From Ardenticatenaceae bacterium (GTDB lineage: Bacteria; Chloroflexota; Anaerolineae; Promineifilales; Promineifilaceae): 64,000 bases of DNA. Where the stretch lies: assembly GCA_020634235.1 (NCBI GenBank), contig JACKCB010000002.1, forward strand, positions 248,001 to 312,000. The letters are read 5' to 3'. Under the pieces are notes generated by a model, which was not told the origin of the DNA, made no database searches, and saw nothing but the letters and a program-made list of their open reading frames with translations. The position numbers and the translations under genes were made by a program. This document shows, piece by piece, positions 24,481 to 33,086 of this stretch (its first letter is position 1; each line of letters opens with the position of its first letter).

Positions 24481-24924
24481 TCAGGCGGCCGGCGGCTGGA
24501 TCGGCGCAAAGAGCCGGCGCAGCAGTTGCAAGCTGCCCACGCCAATAGCCAGCAGGGCCAGGCAGTAGGCCGCCAGCAGCGCCAGAACCAACACCCATTG
24601 CCAGCCGCCCACAGCGGTTTCGCCTGAGGCCAGCCCGGTAACGACGGCCAGACCTTGCACACTGACCAACAAAGCGGCGGCCGCAAGCAACCCCCAGCCA
24701 ATGCGTTTCCAGGACGCACCCGCCCGCAGCGCCGCCCAGATGAGCAGCCCGCTGCCAACCGGAACAAAGAGAAACAGCTCGGCCGGCATAAGGTAATCGA
24801 ATAGGAATTCACGTTCCACAATCACGACCGCCACTGTCAGCAGAACAGGTGCTAGAATGGGAAACCAGACCAGCACGGTGCCGGCAACCCCCAGCATTTT
24901 GGTGAGAACGCCTCGCTTTTCCAT
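24481..24924 (-). CDS. Four-TM membrane protein of unknown function, 147 residues
   Basis: The start at 24924 has a GGGGG Shine-Dalgarno at proper spacing; 22 upstream in-frame codons are rejected. Four hydrophobic segments (about 10-30, 40-62, 75-92, 100-125) make it an integral membrane protein, ending in a short Pro-rich tail. I see no family motif. It lies upstream of the B12 riboswitch on the same strand, but the riboswitch begins a new unit, so there is no evidence for a functional link. Confidence 0.6.
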   Translation of the reverse strand: MEKRGVLTKMLGVAGTVLVWFPILAPVLLTVAVVIVEREFLFDYLMPAELFLFVPVGSGLLIWAALRAGASWKRIGWGLLAAAALLVSVQGLAVVTGLASGETAVGGWQWVLVLALLAAYCLALLAIGVGSLQLLRRLFAPIQPPAA

Positions 24925-25021
24925 GTCACAACCCCCTGGTAGAGGGAACGCCAGCCTCTTGTTGGCGCTCCCTACGCATACGCCTGGCATTAATAATCGC
25001 TAGCCCGTTATGTCAATTTAC

Positions 25022-25049
25022 TTGACATTCTGGTGGCCTTTGCTATACT
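25022..25049 (+). promoter_or_regulatory. Promoter of the initiator tRNA gene
   Basis: TTGACA (25022-25027) and TATACT (25044-25049) are separated by 16 bases. The predicted start near 25056 lies about 6 bases before the tRNA 5' end. Confidence 0.7.
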
Positions 25050-25061
25050 TCGCCCTTGTGC

Positions 25062-25133
25062 TGCGGGGTAGAGCAGAGGCAGCTCGTCGGGCTCATAACC
25101 CGGAGGTCATAGGTTCGAATCCTATCCCCGCTA
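25062..25133 (+). tRNA. tRNA-Met (CAT), initiator-like
   Basis: The cloverleaf can be folded by eye: acceptor GCGGGG/CCCCGC, D arm GAGC/GCTC with a 7-base loop, anticodon stem with three G:C pairs and loop CTCATAA (anticodon CAT), a 5-base variable loop, and T arm ATAGG/CCTAT with loop TTCGAAT. The three G:C pairs above the anticodon and the unpaired position 1-72 (here T-T) are hallmarks of the initiator. No CCA is encoded. A bidirectional-looking terminator follows at 25144-25174. Confidence 0.9.
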
Positions 25134-25143
25134 CTCATGAGTG

Positions 25144-25174
25144 AAAAAGCCGTTCCTTCGGGGACGGCTTTTTT
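25144..25174. terminator. Terminator after tRNA-fMet, possibly bidirectional
   Basis: An AGCCGT/ACGGCT stem with inner CC/GG pairs is flanked by an A-tract (25144-25148) and a T-tract (25170-25174). It would end the tRNA transcript on the plus strand and, through the A-tract, the convergent pterin dehydratase transcript, whose stop is at 25190. Confidence 0.8.
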
Positions 25175-25189
25175 GTTACCCGGCCGGGG

Positions 25190-25480
25190 CTATTCCCCGG
25201 CCAGAGCGTTCATTTTGCGGGCCAGGGCCACATCCAGTTCGGTTATGGCCCCCGCGCTGTGAGTCCACAGGTCCACCCGGACCTTGTTCCAACTGTTGCA
25301 CCAGTCGGGGTGGTGGTCCAGCTTCTCTGCTTCCAGGGCCACACTGACCATCCAACCCATGGCGGTGACGAAATCCTTAAACTTGAAGCTCTTGTGCAGC
25401 TTGCCGCCCTGCACGTCCCAGCCGGGCAGGCTGGCCAGGGCGACCGGCAGTTCTTCTGCAGTAAGGGGGATACGGCTCAT
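25190..25480 (-). CDS. Pterin-4a-carbinolamine dehydratase
   Basis: This 96-residue protein matches the PCD/DCoH family closely: EKLDHHPDWCNSWNKVRVDL and WTHSAGAITELDVALA carry the His-His-Pro and Thr-His motifs of the active site. The enzyme dehydrates 4a-hydroxytetrahydropterin in pterin recycling and may also serve molybdopterin metabolism in bacteria. No aromatic hydroxylase is encoded nearby, so the physiological partner is unclear. Confidence 0.93.
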   Translation of the reverse strand: MSRIPLTAEELPVALASLPGWDVQGGKLHKSFKFKDFVTAMGWMVSVALEAEKLDHHPDWCNSWNKVRVDLWTHSAGAITELDVALARKMNALAGE

Positions 25481-25568
25481 TGTTTTATGCTCCTGTGGAT
25501 GTTGTGCCGGGAGCGTGGGCGGTGTGCGTTGCTACCCGGCCGGGCCATGCCGGCCACCGCCCAACCTC

Positions 25569-26210
25569 TCACCCGCCGCCTGGAACAACCCGGATCAGCT
25601 CAAAGCGGCAGTGGGGGGCGCCGCCGGCCCGGCAGGCAGTTTCGGTAACCCGGTACTGGGCCACCTCCCGGCCGGTGCCATAGGCCACGGCAGCGGCCAG
25701 ATACCCGGCCGTGGCGGAACAAACGGGGCGGCTGCTCACCCGGCCGGTGCACACCGGGCAGGTCTCATCCAGCCACACCAGGCCATCACCCTCGCGCCGC
25801 AACTGAATGCGCGCGGCCGGCCACAGCTCCATCAGGCCATCGGCCAGAGCGCGCAGCGTAACCCAGGCGGTCAGCCGTTGGGGCAGGCTCTTGCGCACCA
25901 GGGGAACAAGCGGCAGCGGGTTGGCGGGATGGCGCACACTCCAGGCAAAAGCGGCCCGGCCAATGTGATAGAGCGTCTGGCGGCCACCCCGGCCGGTCAG
26001 CCCTTCCACCGCCTCAAGCAAGCGCACATGCTCGGCCAGGGTATGCGCCTGCGCCAGATCATTCGCCGGGAGGTCTTGTGCCAGTTGGCTCAGGTTGGCC
26101 GCCGCCAGCGTGGCCTGCAGCCCTTTTTCACCCAACACCGCCTGAATGCCTTCCAGGGTTTGGCGGAACAGTGCGTTGGCGTAGGGGGTAGCCGGAGTGG
26201 TGGTTTTCAT
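25569..26210 (-). CDS. V4R (4-vinyl reductase) domain protein
   Basis: This is a 213-residue protein. The C-terminal half contains CPVCTGR...PVC and the closing TETACRAGGAPHCRFEL, the Cys-rich end typical of V4R domains, which bind small hydrophobic molecules or hydrocarbons and may bind metal. The N-terminal half is helical. It may be a sensor or an accessory protein in tetrapyrrole or aromatic metabolism. It lies 9 bases downstream of the GNAT gene and is probably cotranscribed with it. Confidence 0.72.
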   Translation of the reverse strand: MKTTTPATPYANALFRQTLEGIQAVLGEKGLQATLAAANLSQLAQDLPANDLAQAHTLAEHVRLLEAVEGLTGRGGRQTLYHIGRAAFAWSVRHPANPLPLVPLVRKSLPQRLTAWVTLRALADGLMELWPAARIQLRREGDGLVWLDETCPVCTGRVSSRPVCSATAGYLAAAVAYGTGREVAQYRVTETACRAGGAPHCRFELIRVVPGGG

Positions 26211-26219
26211 GATGGTGAA

Positions 26220-27116
26220 CTAAGCGAGGTCAGCCGTCTGCAAAGCGCGCACCCAGACAGGGACACGATACCCGGCCGGGTGAAAGCCAAACTTAGCATA
26301 CAACTGCTGGGAGGACAAATTGTCCACCTGCGTATTCAACGACACGTGGCGCAATCCCTGCCGCCGGTACGCCTCCAGGGCGGCGGTCAGCAGCGCGCTG
26401 CCCACGCCCAGGCCTTGCACCGCCGGATCGACGGTGATGCGGACCAGATGTGCCGCCCGCTCGGCCTGGCTGTGAACGCTGTACTCAAACCCGACCAGTC
26501 GCCCGGCCAGTTCGGCCACGTGAAAGCACAGCGACTGACGCCAACCAAGCTCCAGCCCGCTGTGGCTGTGCCGCCACAGCGGCGCAAAGGCGGCCGCCTC
26601 TATGGCCACCAGGGCCGGGAAGTCGGCCGGCTGCACGGGCCGCACTTGCACGGCCGGGTTCAGGCCGCCACGCGGCAGGCTTAGATCGCTCTTGAAGTAG
26701 GTCTCTATGCTGTTTTGCCGGCTGAATTGCATGGCGACCAGCCAGCTTTCTGGCCAACCTGCTGGCAGCAGCCAGCCGATCTCCTGAACAGCTTGCTGCT
26801 GCAAGTGGCGGATGATGGGCGCCAGCATGGACAGTAGCAGCTCATCTCCGCCTGGGTTGTTGTGTACCGCAGCTACCCGTACCCAGGCCGCCGGCAATGG
26901 ATCGGCGGTAATGGCCAGGCAGGCCGCCAGATACGGGGGCAGGAACCCGGCCGGGCCTTCTTCGGCAACCACAAAACCGGGCTGCCCTAACCAATCGACC
27001 GGCGGATGCCAGTCGGCGTGGACATGGGAGAAGCGCGCTTTTTGCAGCAATCGCGTGATGTCTCGCGCATCACCCGGCCCCGCCTGACGCACCAGAAATT
27101 GGTTTGCTATTTCCAT
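26220..27116 (-). CDS. GNAT-family N-acetyltransferase
   Basis: This 298-residue protein seems to have two GNAT-like halves. The C-terminal half (about 155-290) has the acetyl-CoA-binding motif A: RITVDPAVQGLGVGSALL, followed by LNTQVDNLSSQQLYAKFGF, which resembles RimI-type motif B. The N-terminal half is more diverged. The start at 27116 is taken because the upstream 23 codons read through the divergent recA promoter region. The substrate is unknown. Confidence 0.8.
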   Translation of the reverse strand: MEIANQFLVRQAGPGDARDITRLLQKARFSHVHADWHPPVDWLGQPGFVVAEEGPAGFLPPYLAACLAITADPLPAAWVRVAAVHNNPGGDELLLSMLAPIIRHLQQQAVQEIGWLLPAGWPESWLVAMQFSRQNSIETYFKSDLSLPRGGLNPAVQVRPVQPADFPALVAIEAAAFAPLWRHSHSGLELGWRQSLCFHVAELAGRLVGFEYSVHSQAERAAHLVRITVDPAVQGLGVGSALLTAALEAYRRQGLRHVSLNTQVDNLSSQQLYAKFGFHPAGYRVPVWVRALQTADLA

Positions 27117-27238
27117 AACGGTATTGTACACTACATTGATTATCGAGCGGAGAAATCGCGAAGCATAACAAGCATAACCTTGCATTTTATACCAAACTCC
27201 CCGGCCAGGTAGCTACCACGATCGGCAACAACAAACCC

Positions 27239-28261
27239 ATGGACAATCGCAATCGTATCCTGGAAACGACTATAGCGAATATCCAAAAGCGTTTTGGAGA
27301 AGGCACTATCATGCGTTTAGGGGATGCCTACCATTTGCAGGTAGCATCCATCCCCACCGGATCGTTGTCTCTGGACATTGCGTTGGGCATAGGCGGTTTG
27401 CCACGCGGCCGGGTCATCGAAGTCTACGGACCAGAATCCTCTGGAAAGACGACCCTTTGCCAGCACGTCATTGCCGAGGCGCAGAAGCTGGGAGGCATCT
27501 GCGCATTCATCGACATGGAACACGCTCTCGATCCCAGCTACGCCGCCAGGTGCGGTGTGGATGTGAACAACCTTTATGTTTCCCAGCCGGACACCGGCGA
27601 ACAGGCGTTGGAAATTGCCGACGCTCTCATTCGCTCGGCCACCATGGACGTGGTGGTTATCGACTCGGTAGCGGCCCTGGTGCCGCGCGCGGAAATTGAA
27701 GGCGAGATGGGGGATGCGCACATGGGGCTTCAAGCCCGGTTGATGTCGCAGGCCCTACGTAAGATGTCTGGCTTCATCAAGCAAACCAACACGGTCGTTA
27801 TCTTCACCAACCAACTGCGCAGCAAGATTGGCGTGATGTTTGGCAACCCGGAAACAACCAGCGGCGGGAATGCACTGAAATTCTACGCTTCGGTCCGGCT
27901 GGACATTCGCCGTATCCAGGCGATCAAGGTTGGTGGTGATGTCGTGGGCAACCGTACCCGGGTCCAGGTCAAGAAGAACAAAGTCGCACCACCGTTCACG
28001 GATTGCGAGTTTGACATCATGTACAATGAGGGCATCTCCAAGACTGGGGATATCATTGACCTGGGCAGCGGCTATGGCATCATTGACAAACGGGGGGCGT
28101 ATTTCCGCTATGGGGATATGCTGTTAGGCCAGGGCCGGGAAAATGCCAAGACTTTTCTTCGCGAGAATCCACAACTCCTGGGCGAACTTGAAGACCGGAT
28201 TCGTCAGCACGCCGGGCTTGCACCGGCGGCGACGGCCGGCGCCCCGGCCGGGGTGGATTAG
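27239..28261 (+). CDS. recA: Recombinase RecA
   Basis: This 340-residue protein has all expected motifs: Walker A GPESSGKTT (residues 64-72), the catalytic Glu region in IDMEHALDP, Walker B VVVIDSV, loop L1 EIEGEMGDAHMG and loop L2 QLRSKIGVMFGNPETTSGG. RecA forms filaments on ssDNA for homologous recombination and induces LexA cleavage. Only the extreme C-terminal tail (Ala/Pro/Gly-rich) contains the CCGGCCGG palindrome. I see no Bacillus- or E. coli-type LexA box upstream; a tandem AAGCATAAC repeat lies near 27160-27177. recX follows. Confidence 0.98.
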   Translation: MDNRNRILETTIANIQKRFGEGTIMRLGDAYHLQVASIPTGSLSLDIALGIGGLPRGRVIEVYGPESSGKTTLCQHVIAEAQKLGGICAFIDMEHALDPSYAARCGVDVNNLYVSQPDTGEQALEIADALIRSATMDVVVIDSVAALVPRAEIEGEMGDAHMGLQARLMSQALRKMSGFIKQTNTVVIFTNQLRSKIGVMFGNPETTSGGNALKFYASVRLDIRRIQAIKVGGDVVGNRTRVQVKKNKVAPPFTDCEFDIMYNEGISKTGDIIDLGSGYGIIDKRGAYFRYGDMLLGQGRENAKTFLRENPQLLGELEDRIRQHAGLAPAATAGAPAGVD

Positions 28262-28461
28262 CTCCCCTCCGCTCACCAATTGACCCAGGTCTGCCCGGCC
28301 GGTGTGCCGGTGTGGACCGCTGCATAAACTAAATAGAAACCATGGGAATACCTGGCAGCCGCCCCAACCGGCAGCTTGCCCAACCAGCCTGTTGTTGTAC
28401 AGCCCGGCGCTGGTTGCGGACAGCGTAAACGCTGCCCTGGCGTGCATTACCTGCACCCTTT
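28262..28461 (+). other. Structured recA-recX spacer
   Basis: This spacer has no credible open frame. It holds several complementary segments: AACCAGC pairing with GCTGGTT about 30 bases later, and a compact CAGCG-TAAA-CGCTG hairpin, and it ends in an intrinsic terminator at 28462-28490. It may be the recA 3' UTR or contain a small RNA. Nothing similar is known to me. Confidence 0.35.
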
Positions 28462-28490
28462 GCCGTGGTTAAGCCAGGCCACGGCTTTTT
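28462..28490 (+). terminator. Intrinsic terminator between recA and recX
   Basis: GCCGTGG (28462-28468) pairs with CCACGGC (28479-28485) across a 10-base loop and is followed by TTTTTGTTTG. It should end most recA transcripts, leaving recX to readthrough or its own start. Confidence 0.8.
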
Positions 28491-28526
28491 GTTTGTTTGC
28501 CCGGCCGGGGGCAAAAGTTAAGAAGG

Positions 28527-29162
28527 ATGAAAACGATTACGGCGTTGGAACCACAAAAGCGCGCCCCTGGGCGTGTCAACCTCTATCTGGACGGTGAGTT
28601 TGCTCTGGGCCTGGACCTGGAGACAGCACACCGGCTTCAGGTAGGGCAGCAGCTTGCGCCAGAAGCCATCGCCGAACTGCAAAACAACGAAACCTTCGTC
28701 CGCGCCCGGCAGAGTGCCGAGCGGCTGCTGGCCTTCCGGCCGCGCAGCGAAGCGGAAATCTGGCGCAGCCTGAAACAAAAGGGGTACGAAACGCCCGTCA
28801 TCGAACAGACCATCGACCGTCTGCGTGAAGTCAGCCTGCTGGATGACGCCGCTTTTGTACAGTACTGGATTGACCAACGAGTGACATTTAAACCCCGCAG
28901 CCTGATGGCGCTGCGCCAGGAACTACTGCAAAAAGGCGTGCCCCGGCCGGTGATAGAGGCTGGCCTGGCTACCATTGACGAAGAGGCAATTGCCCGCCAG
29001 GCCGCCGCCAACCGCGCCAATCGCTGGGCGCACCTGCCCTACGAAGAATATGCCCAGAAGATGGGGCGTTATCTGCAGCAGCGGGGTTTTAGCTACGAAC
29101 TCACCACGCAAATGGTTGCCGAATCCTGGCGCGAGCTAGACGCTAACGATTCAGCGTCCTGA
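28527..29162 (+). CDS. recX: Regulatory protein RecX
   Basis: This is a 211-residue protein made of three-helix repeats typical of RecX, for example SAERLLAFRPRSEAEIWRSLKQKGY, followed by VIEQTIDRLREVSLLDDAAFVQYWID. RecX binds RecA filaments and limits their growth. It lies 265 bases downstream of recA, separated by a terminator. The ATG at 28527 directly abuts AAGAAGG, an unusually short Shine-Dalgarno spacing; the only earlier start is a TTG. Confidence 0.9.
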   Translation: MKTITALEPQKRAPGRVNLYLDGEFALGLDLETAHRLQVGQQLAPEAIAELQNNETFVRARQSAERLLAFRPRSEAEIWRSLKQKGYETPVIEQTIDRLREVSLLDDAAFVQYWIDQRVTFKPRSLMALRQELLQKGVPRPVIEAGLATIDEEAIARQAAANRANRWAHLPYEEYAQKMGRYLQQRGFSYELTTQMVAESWRELDANDSAS

Positions 29163-29196
29163 CCGGCAGCCCACTGCGCTTACAAGGAGACAACGA

Positions 29197-30738
29197 ATGG
29201 ACTTTCTGTCAATAATCTTGGGCCTCATCGTGGGGCTGATCATAGGCGCCTGGGTTGCGGCAGCAATGGTACGCCGGCAGTTGCAGCCCAAAACAGATGC
29301 CATTTACGAGCAGGCCCGCCAGGACGCCATGCAGATTCGGCAGCAGGCCGAAAATGAATCGGAAGAACTGCTCAAAGTGGCCCGCCAGGAAATGCAGGAA
29401 ACGCGGCTCGAGTCTGAAAAGGTCATCGAGCGGCGCTACAATGACCTGGCACGGGCTGAAGAACGCATTGACCGGCGGCAGGCGCAGCAGGACAAGATGC
29501 ACCAGAAGCTTGAGGCGCGCGAACAGCAGTTGAACAAACGGCAGAGCCGGATCGACCGCCGTCACAACCAGTTGGCCAAGCAAGAAGAGGAGCGCAAGGA
29601 GGAGTTGGAGCGCATTGCCGCCCTCACCTCGGAAGAAGCCAAGCAGTTGCTGTTGGAAGCGGTGGAGACGGAAGCCCGGCAGGATATGGGGCGGGTGATG
29701 CGCGAAATTGAGGACCGGGCACGCGACACGGCCGAAGACCGGGCGCGGGCGCTAATTGCCCAGGCTATCCAGCGCGTGGCCAGCGACCACGTGGCCGAAC
29801 TAACCGTTTCGGTTGTGCCTTTGCCCAGTGAAGACATGAAGGGCCGGATCATTGGCCGCAGCGGACGGAATATTCGTGCCTTTGAGGCCGCGGCCGGGGT
29901 AGATATCGTCGTCGACGACACGCCCGAAGCGGTCACCATCTCCAGTTTTGACCCCATTCGCCGTGAAGTCGCGCGGCGCGCGCTGGCCAAACTCATCACC
30001 GATGGCCGCATCCACCCGGCACGCATCGAGAAGCTGATCAAAGATCAGCGCGAAGAGGTAAGCCGGGTTATCCGCGAAGCGGGTGAGGAAGCAGCTTATG
30101 AGGCGAACGTGCACGGCCTGCACCCGGAAATCCTGCAAATGTTGGGCCGGCTCCGGTTCCGCACTTCTTATGGCCAGAACCAGCTCCACCATTCGGTGGA
30201 AGCGGCCAAGATTGCGGCCATGCTGGCGGCTGAACTGGGCGCAGATGTGAATGTGGCCAAAATGGGAGCGCTGCTGCATGACCTGGGCAAGGCGATGGAC
30301 CATGAACACGAGGGAACGCACGCGATGCTGGGGGCAGAATTTGCCCGCCGCTACAACGTGCCGGAAATGGTGGTGAATGCCATCGCGTCACACCATCATG
30401 AGGTGGACCAGGAGACGGTTGAAGCGATCATTGTGGAGGCTGCGGATGCGATTTCTGGCGCCCGGCCGGGGGCGCGGCGCGAGAGCCTGGAAAACTACAT
30501 TAAGCGCGTGCGGACGTTGGAGGAGATTGCCAAATCCTTTGACGGCGTGGAGAGCGCCTATGCGCTGCAGGCCGGCCGGGAGATCCGCATCCTGGTTAAG
30601 CCGGGGACCATTGACGACCTGGGGGCCATGCGGCTGTCGAAAGATATTTCCAAGAGCATTGAAGACAGCATGCAGTACCCAGGCCAGATTCAGGTGACGG
30701 TCATCCGGGAAACCCGGGCCGTGGGTTTTGCCAAGTAA
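29197..30738 (+). CDS. rny: Ribonuclease Y
   Basis: This 513-residue membrane-tethered endoribonuclease starts mRNA decay. It has an N-terminal TM helix (about 5-24), a long coiled coil (about 30-190), a KH domain (IIGRSGRNIRAFE, about 215-230) and an HD domain (HHSVEAAKIA about 330, HDLGKAMDHE about 361). Length and order are standard. A strong AAGGAG Shine-Dalgarno precedes ATG 29197. It follows recX by 34 bases and probably shares its transcript; a strong terminator lies at 30769-30811. Confidence 0.97.
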   Translation: MDFLSIILGLIVGLIIGAWVAAAMVRRQLQPKTDAIYEQARQDAMQIRQQAENESEELLKVARQEMQETRLESEKVIERRYNDLARAEERIDRRQAQQDKMHQKLEAREQQLNKRQSRIDRRHNQLAKQEEERKEELERIAALTSEEAKQLLLEAVETEARQDMGRVMREIEDRARDTAEDRARALIAQAIQRVASDHVAELTVSVVPLPSEDMKGRIIGRSGRNIRAFEAAAGVDIVVDDTPEAVTISSFDPIRREVARRALAKLITDGRIHPARIEKLIKDQREEVSRVIREAGEEAAYEANVHGLHPEILQMLGRLRFRTSYGQNQLHHSVEAAKIAAMLAAELGADVNVAKMGALLHDLGKAMDHEHEGTHAMLGAEFARRYNVPEMVVNAIASHHHEVDQETVEAIIVEAADAISGARPGARRESLENYIKRVRTLEEIAKSFDGVESAYALQAGREIRILVKPGTIDDLGAMRLSKDISKSIEDSMQYPGQIQVTVIRETRAVGFAK

Positions 30739-30768
30739 AGGCCGGTACACATCTCACACAGTGGCTGT

Positions 30769-30811
30769 AAAAACGCCTGGTCAGTGTCACAGTGGCGCTG
30801 ACCAGGCGTTT
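30769..30811. terminator. Intrinsic terminator after rny
   Basis: A perfect 14-bp stem (30771-30784 with 30798-30811) has a 13-base loop and ends in TTT. It is flanked by A residues on the left. It stands 32 bases after the rny stop. Confidence 0.8.
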
Positions 30812-30896
30812 GCCTGGGCGGTGGCGCTAACCTCAGCTAGTCGACGATACTACCGCCTCCCGGCCGGGGCGATTACACTTGCTTAACAAACGTTTA

Positions 30897-30925
30897 TTGC
30901 CCGTCTTACAGCCGTTCCATATAAT
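30897..30925 (+). promoter_or_regulatory. Promoter of the Ser/Thr kinase gene
   Basis: TTGCCC (30897-30902) and a perfect TATAAT (30920-30925) are spaced by 17 bases. Transcription would start near 30932, about 50 bases before the kinase ATG. Confidence 0.6.
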
Positions 30926-30983
30926 CCCCTCATCCGTCCGGGCGGCACAACCAACCCAGGCGGCCAAAATCTGAGGGAAGGGC

Positions 30984-32912
30984 ATGAGTTTTGTTGTTGG
31001 TGAGCAGGTTGGTGGCTACAAAATAACGGCCAAAGTGGGCCAGGGTGGCATGGCCACCGTCTATCGAGCATACCATGAAGCCCTCGACCGGTATGTCGCC
31101 ATCAAGGTCCTGCACCCTCTGTACAGCGGCGACGAATCCTTTCTGCGCCGTTTTGAACGGGAAGCCCGCCTGGTAGCGCGCCTGGAACATCCCAACATCG
31201 TCCCCATTTACGATTTTGCCTACCACAACGAGCATCCCTATCTGGTAATGCGTTACGTGGAAGGACAGACGCTGAAAGAGCGGCAGCACCGGGGCGATTT
31301 CAGCCAGAGCGAGATCCGGGCCATTGTCAGCGCCATTGCCAGCGGCCTGGACTATGCCCATAGTCAAGGCGTTCTACACCGCGACATCAAACCCTCCAAC
31401 ATCCTGCTGACCCCTGAGGGTGGCGTCTACATCACCGATTTTGGCCTGGCGCGCATGGCCCAGGCCGGCACCTCCACCATGTCGCAAGATATGATGTTGG
31501 GCACGCCGCAGTACATCTCGCCGGAGCAGGCCCGCGGCGATGTGGAGTTGGATGGCCGGACGGACCTCTATTCGCTGGGGATTGTGCTGTATGAGATGGT
31601 CACCGGCCGGGTGCCGTTCAAATCCGACACGCCCTACAGTATCATCCACGACCACATTTTCACCCCCCCACCCCGGGCAGCCAAGATAAACGCCACGGTA
31701 ACCCCGGCCATGGAAGGGGTGCTGGTAAAGGCCCTGGCCAAAAATCCCCAAGACCGCTACGCAACGGCGGGCGCCCTGCTGGAGGAGTTCGACCAGGCGC
31801 TGGCCGGCATGCCGCCAATGATGGGCCACGCGCCCGCCGTCGCGGCACCACCCGCCGCTACACCCCGGCCGGGCGCGACCACAAATCAAGCCATGCCAGA
31901 CCAGGCTGCGGCAACGGTACTCTCGCCCCAAACCGCTGGTTCACTGCCGCCGCTGCCAACATTGGCCGCGGATGATACCCCGCCAGAGGGTATTGGGCCG
32001 ACCATGTTAGCGCCGCTGCCGGCCCCGGCCGGGACCACCCTTGCCGCCGCCACTACCCCGGCCGGGCGGCACAGAAGCTTGCTTCTGCTGGGCATCGGCA
32101 TTGGCGTTGTAGTAGGCATCTTCCTGGTGATTCTGGCCTTGCTGGCCTTGGGCCGTCTCCGCCAGCAGCGCCAGGCAGAGCCACTGCTCAACAACGGCCC
32201 TGTCGGCCAGCCGCTAAATGGCGGCCCTTTACTGCCCGGCACACTTCCCCCCAACAGCAACGCCCTGGCCAGTTTCGTCCTCCAACCCAATGAATTCCTG
32301 CCACCCTTGCGCCAACTACAGCGTGATGCCGCCGCTCATCCAGAGGACCTGCACCTGCAAGCCTTGCTGGCCCTGGCTTACCTGGAGGATGGGCAGGAAG
32401 CGGCCGCTCAGAATGTCGTGAACCGAGTCTTTGCCGGGCGGCCAGATCCGCTGCTCTACCTTCAGGTTGCCCAACAGCTCATGATCGCTGAGGAGCCTGC
32501 CCTGGCGGCGCTGGTGTTGGTCACCGGGCAGCAGGCCGCACCCGGTGACCAGTCGCTGCTGCACATGCTGCTCTTCGCCCGCATTCTGGCAGACGCCCCG
32601 GCCGGGCCAATCGAGAACCTGGCCGATGAACTGGACCGCGCTGAGAGGCCCGGCCAGACCACCTACCTGTTAGCTGAGACCTACCTGCATTATCTGGATG
32701 GCGACCTGGAAGAGGCCCTGGCGACGCTGGATGAGGCGCGCACAGGCGGGACCTACCAGCGCGAGATAGAGTACCTGGAAGGCCTGGTCCAATGGGACCT
32801 GGGCCAGCCGGCGAGAGCCACAACCGTGCTGCGGCGGGCCGAGCTAAATGACAGCCCACCCTGGCTGACACCCTACGTCCACCGCCTGCTGGAGGAAATA
32901 GGAGAAACGTAG
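30984..32912 (+). CDS. Membrane Ser/Thr protein kinase with extracytoplasmic TPR-like region
   Basis: This is a 642-residue protein. The Hanks-type kinase domain (10-275) has the Gly loop GQGGMATV, VAIK Lys, HRDIKPSN (about 131), DFG (about 151) and the GTPQYISPEQ activation segment, so it should be active. A Pro/Ala-rich linker leads to a TM helix (about 364-387). The C-terminal 230 residues, predicted outside the membrane, are helical repeats of TPR/Sel1 character (LHLQALLALAYLEDGQEAAAQNVVNRVFAG). Such kinases sense envelope signals. It appears monocistronic. Confidence 0.92.
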   Translation: MSFVVGEQVGGYKITAKVGQGGMATVYRAYHEALDRYVAIKVLHPLYSGDESFLRRFEREARLVARLEHPNIVPIYDFAYHNEHPYLVMRYVEGQTLKERQHRGDFSQSEIRAIVSAIASGLDYAHSQGVLHRDIKPSNILLTPEGGVYITDFGLARMAQAGTSTMSQDMMLGTPQYISPEQARGDVELDGRTDLYSLGIVLYEMVTGRVPFKSDTPYSIIHDHIFTPPPRAAKINATVTPAMEGVLVKALAKNPQDRYATAGALLEEFDQALAGMPPMMGHAPAVAAPPAATPRPGATTNQAMPDQAAATVLSPQTAGSLPPLPTLAADDTPPEGIGPTMLAPLPAPAGTTLAAATTPAGRHRSLLLLGIGIGVVVGIFLVILALLALGRLRQQRQAEPLLNNGPVGQPLNGGPLLPGTLPPNSNALASFVLQPNEFLPPLRQLQRDAAAHPEDLHLQALLALAYLEDGQEAAAQNVVNRVFAGRPDPLLYLQVAQQLMIAEEPALAALVLVTGQQAAPGDQSLLHMLLFARILADAPAGPIENLADELDRAERPGQTTYLLAETYLHYLDGDLEEALATLDEARTGGTYQREIEYLEGLVQWDLGQPARATTVLRRAELNDSPPWLTPYVHRLLEEIGET

Positions 32913-33086
32913 CGCCCGCCAGCCGGCTGCCGGGCAGTGGGGATTCAGGTTGCCACCGGGCCGCTTCTTCTGTATAACTCTTTATGACAATGCGCTGGCC
33001 GGGGCCTCCCGGCCGGGCACCACAAACCAACCACCACCCACAATCGCGGCCGGTCCGCCGCCCGCGTAACCAACAAAGGAGTTCCC

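Noticed and set aside
27117..27238. LexA/SOS box upstream of recA
   Set aside because: I saw no match to the E. coli or Bacillus operator; only a tandem AAGCATAAC repeat is present, which is not palindromic.
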